Shown here piece after piece: positions 50,870-58,554 of a DNA stretch of 64,000 nucleotides (its first letter is position 1; every line of letters begins with the position of its first letter). A program made the position numbers and the translations under genes. The stretch comes from Desulfuromonas sp. AOP6 (GTDB lineage: Bacteria > Desulfobacterota > Desulfuromonadia > Desulfuromonadales > SZUA-540): NCBI RefSeq assembly GCF_009731355.2, contig NZ_AP022810.1, positions 1,578,001-1,642,000 on the forward strand, read 5' to 3'. The notes under the pieces were generated by a model. That model was not told the origin of the DNA and searched no databases. It saw only the letters and a list, made by a program, of their open reading frames with translations.

Positions 50870-50978
50870 AAAAGAAACCCCTTTTTATAGCCCCAGCCCC
50901 AAGCTTTCCCGTCCCACGAAACAGATGTTCCCCTGATGGGGAAGCTTAACCATTGCTGGCTTTTAAAAGGGGTTACAT
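50825..50978 (+). promoter_or_regulatory. Structured leader that buries the ribosome binding site of the ATP-grasp operon
   Basis: Three stacked helices enclose the leader: AACCCCTTTT (50876-50885) pairs perfectly with AAAAGGGGTT (50965-50974), which includes the AAGGGG ribosome binding site of ATG 50979; AGCC-CC-AGC (50889-50897) pairs with GCTGGCT (50955-50961); AAGCTTTCCC (50901-50910) pairs with GGGGAAGCTT (50938-50947). In addition ATCTGTTTC (50831-50839) pairs with GAAACAGAT (50918-50926) in the apical loop, giving a pseudoknot or alternative fold. Such a layout is typical of translational riboswitches or ribosome-mediated control. I recognise no known riboswitch class. Confidence 0.6.
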
Positions 50979-52049
50979 ATGCACATCGTCCTCGCGTTCA
51001 ATCTGCGGGAGGAGTCCGTCGTAGCTGACGACCAACCTCCTTCTGAACCTCCCTCTTTACCCTCTGAAGACATCTATGCCGAATGGGATGACATCCATAC
51101 CATTCGTGCCGTCGAATCCGCCTTGGCCAGCAAACATCAGGTTTCGCTGGTCGAGGCCGACCTTGACGCTTTTTCACACTTTCGTCGGCTGAAACCAGAC
51201 CTGGTTTTCAATATGGCTGAGGGTCTGTTTGGTGCCAGTCGCGAGGCCCAGGTTCCTGCCATGCTCGATATGCTGGGCATCCCCTACACGGGCAGTGACC
51301 CTGTAACCCTTGGCATCTGTCTGGATAAGCGTCGCACGAAGGAAATCCTATCCTGCCATCGGATTGCTACCCCACGTTTCGCGGTGGTCTCTTCTCTGGC
51401 CGAAATCCCCGCACGACTGCGTTATCCCCTTATCGTCAAGCCGACGTTGGAAGGCTCCAGCAAGGGCGTTACCGACAAGGCTCTGGTGCACGATCGCAAA
51501 GCCCTTGTTCGTCAGGTTGAGTGGGTTCTTAATACCTATTGTCAGCCTGCGCTGGTCGAGGAGTTTCTTCCAGGTCGTGAATTCACGGTCGCCATGCTTG
51601 GAAATGGCGATGACATCCAGGTTCTGCCTATTGTGGAGATCAACCTCCATACTCTGCCTGCCGGGGTCAATCCCATCTATTCTTTCGAAGCCAAATGGAT
51701 CTGGGACCAGGAGGAAAATCCTTTGGAAATCTTCACCTGCCCGGCCAAGCTTGATCCTTTTTTGGAGCGATCCATAGAAGAGCTATGTAAGAAAACGTTT
51801 CGCGCTCTGGGTTGTCGTGATTGGTGTCGTGTGGACGTGCGCCTGGACGCCCGTGGCATGCCACACATCATCGAGCTCAACCCTCTGCCCGGCATACTGC
51901 CCCGTCCGGAACAGAACAGCTGCTTTCCCAAGGCAGCTCGCGCTGCCGGCTTGAGTTATGAGCAGATGATTCTTCGCGTGGTAGATGCCGCCTGCCAGCG
52001 CCTCCAGCGTACCGAAAAGGGGGATCATGAAAATCGCTGTCTGCTTTAA
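50979..52049 (+). CDS. ATP-grasp ligase, D-Ala-D-Ala ligase-like (first copy)
   Basis: A 356-residue ATP-grasp enzyme related to D-alanine-D-alanine ligase, forming an amide bond via acyl phosphate. It has the central YPLIVKPTLEGSSKGV (ATP lysine and glycine loop), ALVEEFLPGREFTVAM, and the C-terminal CRVDVRLDARGMPHIIELNP carrying the metal-binding E and N. The N-terminal domain opens MHIVLAFNLREES and has FNMAEGLFGASREAQVP. Against canonical Ddl the N-terminal serine/tyrosine region differs, so D-Ala is not assured. ATG 50979 has AAGGGG six bases upstream, inside a sequestering helix. It overlaps the second copy by 23 bases. Confidence 0.88.
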   Translation: MHIVLAFNLREESVVADDQPPSEPPSLPSEDIYAEWDDIHTIRAVESALASKHQVSLVEADLDAFSHFRRLKPDLVFNMAEGLFGASREAQVPAMLDMLGIPYTGSDPVTLGICLDKRRTKEILSCHRIATPRFAVVSSLAEIPARLRYPLIVKPTLEGSSKGVTDKALVHDRKALVRQVEWVLNTYCQPALVEEFLPGREFTVAMLGNGDDIQVLPIVEINLHTLPAGVNPIYSFEAKWIWDQEENPLEIFTCPAKLDPFLERSIEELCKKTFRALGCRDWCRVDVRLDARGMPHIIELNPLPGILPRPEQNSCFPKAARAAGLSYEQMILRVVDAACQRLQRTEKGDHENRCLL

Positions 52050-53052
52050 CCGTGTGCCCCCGAAGCTGTTCAAAGGTGAGGACGGTGATCGAATTTCTGA
52101 GGAAGGGGCCGAACTGGAAGCTGGCGCCGTTCGCATGGCCTTGGAACGCTTGGGGTACACGGCGAAAGTCGTTCCTCTTGGCGAGAGCATTCCCGCCTTC
52201 ATCGAGGAGTTGCGCGCCGTGACGCCGGAACTGGTTTTCAACCTTTGTGAGGGATACTGGGGGAACAGTCGGCAGGAAATGCATGTCGCCGCCCTGCTCG
52301 ACCTGCTCGGCTTCACCTTTACCGGCGCCGGGCCGCTGTGTCTGGGACTCGTCCAAGATAAGGTAAGAACCAAAGATCTGCTCATGCGGCATGGTCTTCC
52401 AACGCCCAAGTATGTTCTGGTTCGCCCGGGAGAAGCTCATCCAAGGGTGAGGGATATGCATTTTCCTCTTATTGTCAAGCCACGGTTCGAAGACGCTTCT
52501 TTGGGTATCACCCATGAAAGCATCGTGGAGGATGAAAGACGGCTGAAGCGTCGGATTGACTATGTTCACCAGACCTACCGTCAGGGTGCGCTGGTGGAAG
52601 AGTTTATCGAGGGTCGGGAGATCAATGCCGCGATCATAGGCAACGGCCCCTATCAGGTCCTACCTCTCTCTGAAATTCAGTTTAAGAAGGGGCTGAAACA
52701 TTCCATCGTCAGCTATGACGGTAAATGGCAGGAAAATTCAGAAGAGTTTGCGTTGACCGAACCGGTCTGCCCGGCGACGGTCAAGGCTCGCGAAGAGATT
52801 CTGATTAAGGATGTCGCCTTGCGGGCTTTCAAAATTCTGGAATGCCGTGATTACGCCAGAGTGGATATCCGTCTGCGTGAAGGGGTGCCCTATATTCTCG
52901 AAGTTAACGCCAACCCGGATATTTCGCCGACAGCAGGTCTGGCTCGGGCGGCAGGGGCTGCCACGATGACTTACCCTAAACTGATCGAACGCATTCTGCT
53001 TATGGCCCATAAACGCAAGGAGAGTCTTCATGCGCAAACTAAAACGCTCTGA
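52027..53052 (+). CDS. ATP-grasp ligase, D-Ala-D-Ala ligase-like (second copy)
   Basis: A 341-residue paralogue of the preceding gene. It shares MHFPLIVKPRFEDASLGI, GALVEEFIEGREINAAI and the metal motif VDIRLREGVPYILEVNANPD; the N-terminal part has FNLCEGYWGNSRQEMHV. It differs from the first copy in the acceptor-site region, so the two may act in series or on different amino acids rather than as isozymes. Start ATG 52027 (GGGGGA upstream) overlaps the first gene; the longer frame from 51985 is not used. Its stop overlaps the GNAT gene by 23 bases. Partnership with the aminomutase is inferred from the operon. Confidence 0.88.
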   Translation: MKIAVCFNRVPPKLFKGEDGDRISEEGAELEAGAVRMALERLGYTAKVVPLGESIPAFIEELRAVTPELVFNLCEGYWGNSRQEMHVAALLDLLGFTFTGAGPLCLGLVQDKVRTKDLLMRHGLPTPKYVLVRPGEAHPRVRDMHFPLIVKPRFEDASLGITHESIVEDERRLKRRIDYVHQTYRQGALVEEFIEGREINAAIIGNGPYQVLPLSEIQFKKGLKHSIVSYDGKWQENSEEFALTEPVCPATVKAREEILIKDVALRAFKILECRDYARVDIRLREGVPYILEVNANPDISPTAGLARAAGAATMTYPKLIERILLMAHKRKESLHAQTKTL

Positions 53053-53515
53053 TCTCCCCGCTCTCCAGGCGATTCTGGAGGAAACGAAGGCCTTCACCCC
53101 GGCTGAAGTCGAATGCGCCATGGAATTGCTTCACACGGTGCTCGACGACCCCTCCCAGCAGGATTACCTCGTCGTTGTCGCCGAAGAAGGTGGACAGCCG
53201 GCTGGATACATTCTGTATGGCCCCGTGCCGCTGACAGAGGGTACCTTCGACATTTACTGGATTGCCACGGATCCAGTTTATCAGGGCAAAGGGGTAGGGC
53301 AGCGCCTGATGCAGCAGGCAGAAGATGACATTCTGCAACGTCAAGGCCGCCTTATTTGTCTGGAAACCTCGTCGCAGGGGAGTTACGAACGAACCCGCCG
53401 GTTTTATGATCGCGCCGGATATATCCAGGCCGCCTGCATTCGTGATTTTTATCGTCCCGGGGATGACCGCCTCACCTACACCAAGAACCTCACAACTGTC
53501 GTGGAGGGACTGTAG
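53030..53515 (+). CDS. GNAT-family N-acetyltransferase
   Basis: A 161-residue acetyl-CoA-dependent acetyltransferase. Motif A is DPVYQGKGVGQRLMQQAE (Q/R-x-x-G-x-G), preceded by YWIATDP, with the RTRRFYDRAGY motif B; the tail has FYRPGDDRLTYTK. ATG 53030 has AAGGAG eight bases upstream and overlaps the second ATP-grasp gene. It lies directly before the aminomutase, as AblB-type beta-lysine acetyltransferase does beside AblA in N-epsilon-acetyl-beta-lysine osmolyte clusters, though the sequence is short and not clearly AblB. Acceptor unknown. Confidence 0.87.
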   Translation: MRKLKRSDLPALQAILEETKAFTPAEVECAMELLHTVLDDPSQQDYLVVVAEEGGQPAGYILYGPVPLTEGTFDIYWIATDPVYQGKGVGQRLMQQAEDDILQRQGRLICLETSSQGSYERTRRFYDRAGYIQAACIRDFYRPGDDRLTYTKNLTTVVEGL

Positions 53516-54601
53516 ATGGAAATCTGGCAAAAATTACTGCAGACAAGTTTGACGCGCCCTGCTGAGGTCACGCGCCGTTTCGGAGTAGATCCTGCCGATC
53601 TCGACAAGGTGGCTGATCGTTACCCTATGCGCATCCCTGCTTACTACCTGAGCCTTATCAAGGAGGTCGGCGATCCGATCTGGAGGCAGGCCGTGCCTGA
53701 TACGGCAGAACTGAGCGATTCCGTCTGCTTCAGCGACCCCCTTGACGAGGAGAATCAGAGCCCGGTACCGAACCTCGTTCACCGCTATCCTGACCGTGTG
53801 CTGTTCCTGGTATCCAGCGAGTGTGCCATGTACTGTCGTTTTTGCACACGCAAACGCAAGGTGGGTGGCGAAAACATGGTCATCAATCGCGAGACCATTG
53901 AGCAAGGGCTGGAGTATATCCGGCAGCACCCTCAAGTTCGCGATGTTATTCTCTCCGGGGGGGATCCTCTGCTGCTTTCCGACGAGCGACTGGAGTGGAT
54001 TCTCAAGGAATTGCGCGCGATTCCCAGCGTTGAAATCATTCGAATCGGCACCCGGGTGCCGGTGGTGTTGCCTCAGCGCATCACGATCGGTCTGGTGCGT
54101 ATGCTGCGGCGTTATCACCCGCTGTTCATCAATACCCATTTCAACCACCCGGATGAGATCACCGAAACATCCGGCAAAGCCTGCATGCGGTTGGCCGATG
54201 CCGGCATCCCCATGGGGAACCAGACGGTGCTGCTGCGCGGAGTCAATGATGATCCGGCGGTGATGAAGCGACTCATGCAGAAATTGCTGACCATCCGGGT
54301 CAAGCCTTACTATATCTACCAGGCGGATATGGTGCAGGGCACGGATCATTTCAGGACGACGGTGGAGGAGGGGATCGAGGTCATGCGCTCCCTGAGAGGC
54401 CACACCTCTGGCATGGGAGTGCCCGCCTATGTCATAGACGCTCCTGGCGGAGGGGGCAAAATCCCTATTTTGCCGGACTACCTGCAGAGCGTCGGTGATG
54501 AAGTGGTCTTGAAGAACTATCTCGGGCAGACCTTCACCTATGCAAACGCTGAGGTGAAAACCATTGAAAATCGCCAGAGTGCGGTCAACGATCGCTCTTG
54601 A
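53516..54601 (+). CDS. kamA: Lysine 2,3-aminomutase (KamA-family radical SAM/PLP enzyme)
   Basis: A 361-residue radical SAM enzyme that interconverts L-lysine and beta-lysine. The cluster cysteines are C103, C107 and C110 (CxxxCxxC). The substrate aspartates D271 (YQAD) and D308 (IDAPGG) and the PLP lysine K315 (GGGGK) have the same 37- and 7-residue spacing as D293, D330 and K337 of clostridial lysine 2,3-aminomutase. This argues against glutamate aminomutase and against the PLP-variant EpmB. The ATG follows the GNAT stop directly (TAG-ATG), so translation is coupled. It is shorter than clostridial KamA (416). The last gene of the operon; tRNA-Gln follows. Confidence 0.9.
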   Translation: MEIWQKLLQTSLTRPAEVTRRFGVDPADLDKVADRYPMRIPAYYLSLIKEVGDPIWRQAVPDTAELSDSVCFSDPLDEENQSPVPNLVHRYPDRVLFLVSSECAMYCRFCTRKRKVGGENMVINRETIEQGLEYIRQHPQVRDVILSGGDPLLLSDERLEWILKELRAIPSVEIIRIGTRVPVVLPQRITIGLVRMLRRYHPLFINTHFNHPDEITETSGKACMRLADAGIPMGNQTVLLRGVNDDPAVMKRLMQKLLTIRVKPYYIYQADMVQGTDHFRTTVEEGIEVMRSLRGHTSGMGVPAYVIDAPGGGGKIPILPDYLQSVGDEVVLKNYLGQTFTYANAEVKTIENRQSAVNDRS

Positions 54602-54646
54602 GGCAGGGGGAGGAGTCAAAAATTCGTTTCGAGAGTAAAAATACTG

Positions 54647-54674
54647 TTGACTCGGTTTTGATTCTTTGTTAAAA
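54647..54674 (+). promoter_or_regulatory. Candidate promoter of the tRNA-Gln/tRNA-Glu unit
   Basis: TTGACT (54647-54652) and TTAAAA (54669-54674) with 16-base spacing lie 15 bases before the tRNA-Gln gene. Confidence 0.55.
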
Positions 54675-54688
54675 AACGGCTCCTGTCT

Positions 54689-54763
54689 TGGGGCGTCGCC
54701 AAGCGGTAAGGCACTGGACTCTGACTCCAGCATCCCAAGGTTCGAATCCTTGCGCCCCAGCCA
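54689..54763 (+). tRNA. tRNA-Gln (CTG)
   Basis: TGGGGCG pairs with CGCCCCA; the anticodon loop CTCTGAC gives anticodon CTG; T loop GGTTCGAATCC. CCA is encoded. The tRNA-Glu gene begins 31 bases later. Confidence 0.95.
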
Positions 54764-54793
54764 TTGGCTTGAAGCGGAAGCTTTACATAGAAC

Positions 54794-54869
54794 GGTCCCT
54801 TCGTCTAGCGGTCTAGGACACCGGCCTTTCACGTCGGTAACACGGGTTCGATTCCCGTAGGGATCACCA
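54794..54869 (+). tRNA. tRNA-Glu (TTC)
   Basis: GGTCCCT pairs with AGGGATC (one G-T pair); the anticodon loop CTTTCAC gives anticodon TTC; T loop GGGTTCGATTCCC. CCA is encoded at 54867-54869. It shares a transcript with tRNA-Gln and is followed by a terminator. Confidence 0.96.
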
Positions 54870-54897
54870 GTCAGCGCACTCCTGAGGGGGTGCATCA

Positions 54898-54925
54898 GGG
54901 TGGAACGAAAGTTCCACCCTTTTTC
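54898..54925 (+). terminator. Intrinsic terminator after the tRNA pair
   Basis: GGGTGGAAC and GTTCCACCC form a 9-bp stem with a GAAA tetraloop, followed by five T. Confidence 0.93.
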
Positions 54926-55032
54926 TTTCATTGCCCATCTCTTTTTAAGCGCTTTCCCTGTTCCATCTGCTGGCTCAATCTCGTTGACCCTGCGGCTTCG
55001 ACCGTGTAAAAAGATGTGGGGAGAAATGCCAC

Positions 55033-56166
55033 ATGGGTGATCATTTTGCTTTTGTTTATTCCAGTCGTTTTGCCGACTACTCCTTCGGGGATGATCACCC
55101 CTTCAAGGTCCAGCGTTATCAGCTTACCTATGAACTCATTCGTCAGTTGGGTCTTTTAGCTTCCGATACTATCAAGATTATCGAAGCGCCGCTGGTTGAC
55201 GAAGAGGCGCTTTTGAGCTTTCATCGCGCCGATTATCTGAAGACTCTCAAAGAATTCAGCAGGGAGACAACCCCCCGAGCCAATTTCTTTTTTAACCTCG
55301 GTGATGTCGAAAATCCCGTTTTCCCTGGGCTTTACGATTGGGCCAGGCTGGGATGCGGTGGAACCGTCGAAGCGGCCCGTCAAGTCGTTCGCGATGGCTG
55401 CCGGGTTGCTTTCAACATGGCTGGCGGCTATCATCATGCTCACGCCGCACGAGCCTCAGGCTTCAGCTATCTCAACGACGCGGTCATCGCCATTAATGAT
55501 ATGGTTGGTCAGGGACTGCGCGTTGCCTACGTCGATATCGATGCGCACCATGGAGACGGTGTGCAGGAAGCTTTCTATCATACCGACCGGGTTTTAACCA
55601 TTTCCCTCCACGAAAGTGGCGAGGATTTTTTCCCTCACACGGGCTTCCCTTGGGAGATGGGAGAGGGTAAAGGGTTTGGCTACTCTGTCAATATCCCCTT
55701 CAGGGCGCACTCGGACGACCTGATCTTCGAGCAGGCCTTCCGTCGCATCGTCTTACCCCTTCTTGATTGCTATGCTCCGGATGTGCTGGTCACCCAGCTG
55801 GGAGTTGACAGCCTGCGGACCGATCCTCTTACCCGCCTTGAAATGACCACCGGCAGCATTGAACTTGCCGCTCGTTCTTTTTTAGGTACTGGAATTCCGT
55901 GGGTGGCCATCGGTGGAGGAGGGTATGATAAATTCAATGTGTGTCGTGGATGGGCGCTGGCCTGGGCCATTATGACTGGAAAAACCGTGGGAGATGATCT
56001 TCCTGCCGAATTCAGAAAAATCATTCGCGACATGGGCATGAAAGGGGAAAGATTGCGAGATATGCCTCATCTTGCCCTGCCTGACGATTTCAGCCGCGCC
56101 GAACAGACCCTGGGCAAGGTTTTGCGTACTCTGGAGAGCCGGCTTTTTCCTCTTTTCGGACTGTAG
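55033..56166 (+). CDS. Histone deacetylase-family protein, AcuC-like
   Basis: A 377-residue class I-type deacetylase. It shows GGYHHAHAARASGF with the catalytic histidine pair, VDIDAHHGDGVQEAFY (zinc D-x-H), HESGEDFFPHTG, the third zinc aspartate in QLGVDSLRTDP, and AIGGGGY. The sequence resembles AcuC, which deacetylates acetyl-CoA synthetase, more than the fused acetylpolyamine type upstream. Start ATG 55033 has GGGGAG upstream. It heads a run with an unknown protein, a TPR protein and a CoA-binding protein, which fits a role in acyl-CoA or protein-acetylation control. Confidence 0.9.
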   Translation: MGDHFAFVYSSRFADYSFGDDHPFKVQRYQLTYELIRQLGLLASDTIKIIEAPLVDEEALLSFHRADYLKTLKEFSRETTPRANFFFNLGDVENPVFPGLYDWARLGCGGTVEAARQVVRDGCRVAFNMAGGYHHAHAARASGFSYLNDAVIAINDMVGQGLRVAYVDIDAHHGDGVQEAFYHTDRVLTISLHESGEDFFPHTGFPWEMGEGKGFGYSVNIPFRAHSDDLIFEQAFRRIVLPLLDCYAPDVLVTQLGVDSLRTDPLTRLEMTTGSIELAARSFLGTGIPWVAIGGGGYDKFNVCRGWALAWAIMTGKTVGDDLPAEFRKIIRDMGMKGERLRDMPHLALPDDFSRAEQTLGKVLRTLESRLFPLFGL

Positions 56167-56176
56167 GAGGGGTGTG

Positions 56177-57007
56177 ATGGGACGTCTAGGCACCGCGCAT
56201 CTGCTCGACCCTGATGGTCTTCCCCTTTTTTCCCTCAGGGAAATCAATGAACTGCCTGCCGTTTGCAAGGAAGCTATCTATGGTGTCCTGGTTCCCGCTC
56301 CCCTTTTTACCAAATACGGCATTGACCCCCTGACCTTCCAGGGGCAGGATGGTCGCCGAAAAATCACTTTTATTTGTCCTCGCGGCTTGGCTTTGCTGCG
56401 TATTGAAGTTCGCCTAAACCCTGCTGATCGTGATTGTGTCTTTTTTGTAGAGATTGCCGATACGCCTTATCGTCAGATCGAACTGTCATTCTGCTTTATC
56501 AATGACCCTGAGGCTGCCCGGTATAACATCGACGTTGATGATACGGGTAGAGATAATTATTTTGGAACATTGCGGCGAAATATCCCCGAAGAAATCAAGG
56601 CGATGAGAGCTGGACTGTCTCCGAACCAGGTAAGAAGGGGACTATCTCTTTTTGCTGATTTTTTTCAGCAGTTTGAGCGATTTGTCGACTCCCTGGGTGT
56701 CGACACGATTGTGGCGGAACCCCTTTCCTACAATAATGCCGTTCGTTATGAAAGGTACGGCTTTGATTACCTTACCGGCAAAAAACTGATGTTGTGGATT
56801 GACCGTGAATTTCGGCCAGGGGGAGAGCTCTATCAACGGCTGGATGGTTCCACTCCATTTCGCCAGCCCGGCATGGAAAAAACCATTCGTGGGCGCAGTT
56901 GGGCTATCCACGATGGCATCCTCAACCGTCCCTGGGATGACGTTAAAATATACAAAACCGTTGGTATCGATGCCGGCATCGATACCTTTGTTGACCGGCT
57001 TTTTTAG
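56177..57007 (+). CDS. Unknown protein with GNAT-like C-terminal segment
   Basis: A 276-residue soluble protein that I do not recognise as a family. Residues about 180-225 read VDTIVAEPLSYNNAVRYERYGF and on, which resembles the last motif of GNAT acetyltransferases (NN-x-RYERYGF), but no motif A (Q-x-x-G-x-G) is seen before it. The N-terminal half is beta-rich (RRKITFICPRG, LRIEVRLNP). ATG 56177 has GGAGGGG eight bases upstream. It lies 10 bases after the AcuC-like gene, so it may be a partner of the deacetylase. A degenerate acetyltransferase is one possibility. Confidence 0.6.
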   Translation: MGRLGTAHLLDPDGLPLFSLREINELPAVCKEAIYGVLVPAPLFTKYGIDPLTFQGQDGRRKITFICPRGLALLRIEVRLNPADRDCVFFVEIADTPYRQIELSFCFINDPEAARYNIDVDDTGRDNYFGTLRRNIPEEIKAMRAGLSPNQVRRGLSLFADFFQQFERFVDSLGVDTIVAEPLSYNNAVRYERYGFDYLTGKKLMLWIDREFRPGGELYQRLDGSTPFRQPGMEKTIRGRSWAIHDGILNRPWDDVKIYKTVGIDAGIDTFVDRLF

Positions 57008-57035
57008 TTCATGTTTATTGTTAAGGATGACGACC

Positions 57036-58004
57036 ATGTCTACGAAATCAAATGTTGAAGAATCACTCGCTCCTCATGTATACGTCCTTTGGACTCCCCA
57101 GGAGGCCCCCGTTGTTCACGTAGGACCTGAACAGAAACCCGTTACACTGCCCCTTATCCCGTTGCCCCTGCATCGTCCGAAGGAGGATGGTGAAGTGCCT
57201 TCTGTTGTTGATATCGGCCAGGGGGTTTACGACTATCTTCGCCAATTTCCCGACTGTCCTCACAATGTGCACTATGCCGAAATTCTTCGGGATGCCTATC
57301 CACACTTTCTGGCTGATCTTGGTTCTCAAATCGCCATGCTTGACCACAAGGAAGTGGATGCGGACTACGTTAAGAGGAAAATCACCTACCTGAAAATTTT
57401 TGCCTTACTGGAACCTGACAAGGCTTCGCTGCTGCAGACCATTGGGACGGCTTTTTATGATCTGGCCCTTACTTTTAGTGAGCTGCGCAACAGCTACCGC
57501 CATCTGGTATCCGCTGCCTCCTTCCTGCAGAAGGCGGACAACCTGAAGTCAGGCGATCCTGCCACGCTCAATTATCTGGGGCAAATCGATTATCTGATGG
57601 GAGACTATCCCGGAGCTATCCGTCGCTGGTCTAAACTGATCGCATCCCTTGACGATGTTAAGACCCAAGCCCTTTTCAGGGAAAAGGTGGCCCGACTCGA
57701 ACAGGAGGGACTGCCCGCGGCTCCCATGATCAGCCATCTCGAAGCGATTGGCGCCGCCATGGCGGCTTATGGTCAGGGCTCTTTCCGCGAGGCCCTGGAG
57801 ATCATGGAGTATCTGGAGGAGCAAACCCCTGTTCCCCAGGAGTTCCCGTCCGCCCAATTTTATGTTCTACTCGCGCTCTGCCGCCGTCAGACAGGCGATG
57901 CCGGAGGCGCGGTCGTCGCTCTGCAAAAAGCCCTGCTGATTGACCCTGATTTCGCTCCGGCCAGGGAAGAGATGGAAGTCCTTACCGCCAAAGGAACAAT
58001 GTGA
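57036..58004 (+). CDS. TPR-repeat protein, unknown
   Basis: A 322-residue soluble protein. Residues about 125-320 contain tetratricopeptide-like helices, for example DPATLNYLGQIDYLMGDYPGAIRRW and the terminal GDAGGAVVALQKALLIDPDFAPA. The first 60 residues are a proline-rich, extended segment with PLIPLPLHRPK. No signal peptide is evident. ATG 57036 has AAGGA upstream; the longer frame from 56799 lies inside the preceding gene. It overlaps nothing and precedes a CoA-binding protein gene. It probably serves as a scaffold; partners are not visible. Confidence 0.72.
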   Translation: MSTKSNVEESLAPHVYVLWTPQEAPVVHVGPEQKPVTLPLIPLPLHRPKEDGEVPSVVDIGQGVYDYLRQFPDCPHNVHYAEILRDAYPHFLADLGSQIAMLDHKEVDADYVKRKITYLKIFALLEPDKASLLQTIGTAFYDLALTFSELRNSYRHLVSAASFLQKADNLKSGDPATLNYLGQIDYLMGDYPGAIRRWSKLIASLDDVKTQALFREKVARLEQEGLPAAPMISHLEAIGAAMAAYGQGSFREALEIMEYLEEQTPVPQEFPSAQFYVLLALCRRQTGDAGGAVVALQKALLIDPDFAPAREEMEVLTAKGTM

Positions 58005-58122
58005 TATGCTCTCCTTCTCGCCCGGAGATATCCTTTTTATCGCCGTTGTCTGTGCTGTGATCTGCGGAATACTTTTCCGCGGGCGCCATGATGGGATATT
58101 CGAATCGAAGGAGAAATCAGAT

Positions 58123-58530
58123 ATGCCCCAAAAAGATGCCGACATCAGGAAGATACTCACCACCCATAAAACCATTGCGATGGTTGGCGCCTCATCCAAT
58201 CCGGACAGACCCAGCAACCACGTTTTCGAATATCTGCTTGAGGCCGGGTATACCGTCTATCCTGTCAATCCCAAGGATGAAAAGCTGTTCGGGCAGAAAG
58301 TCTATCGGCGTCTTGAGGATATTCCACAACCCATCGATATCGTCGATGTCTTTCGCAACCCCGCTGACGCACCCGAGGTTGCCCGCGAAGCGGTTAAGGC
58401 TGGCGCCAAAGTACTGTGGCTGCAGGAGGGGGTCGTCAGTGATGAGGCGTCTCGACTTGCAGCCGAAGGCGGACTGCTTGTGGTCATGGATCGTTGCATG
58501 CTCAAAGAACATCAGCGCCTTAAAATCTGA
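58123..58530 (+). CDS. CoA-binding domain protein (YccU type)
   Basis: A 135-residue Rossmann-fold protein of the CoA-binding family. KTIAMVGASSNPDRPSNHV near the start has the GxSxxxxxxS nucleotide loop; YTVYPVNPK, DIVDVFRNP and VLWLQEGV follow. It resembles the CoA-binding domain of succinyl-CoA synthetase alone. ATG 58123 has GAAGGAG nine bases upstream. The frame is open further upstream to ATG 58006, adding 39 residues with a transmembrane-like stretch (ILFIAVVCAVICGILF); a membrane-anchored form is possible. Its function is unknown; the deacetylase nearby suggests acyl-CoA biology. Confidence 0.85.
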   Translation: MPQKDADIRKILTTHKTIAMVGASSNPDRPSNHVFEYLLEAGYTVYPVNPKDEKLFGQKVYRRLEDIPQPIDIVDVFRNPADAPEVAREAVKAGAKVLWLQEGVVSDEASRLAAEGGLLVVMDRCMLKEHQRLKI

Positions 58531-58554
58531 CCCCTTTACCGGTAATTCACAAAG

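Noticed and set aside
53516-54601. EpmB (EF-P lysine 2,3-aminomutase) as the identity of the radical SAM gene
   Set aside because: The GGGGK PLP motif and the D271/D308 lysine-binding pair match free-lysine aminomutase, and no EpmA or efp gene is adjacent.
53534-54931. Long minus-strand frame of 465 codons
   Set aside because: It runs opposite lysine 2,3-aminomutase and the tRNA pair; the plus strand has clear family motifs and the tRNA genes, so the minus frame is a shadow.
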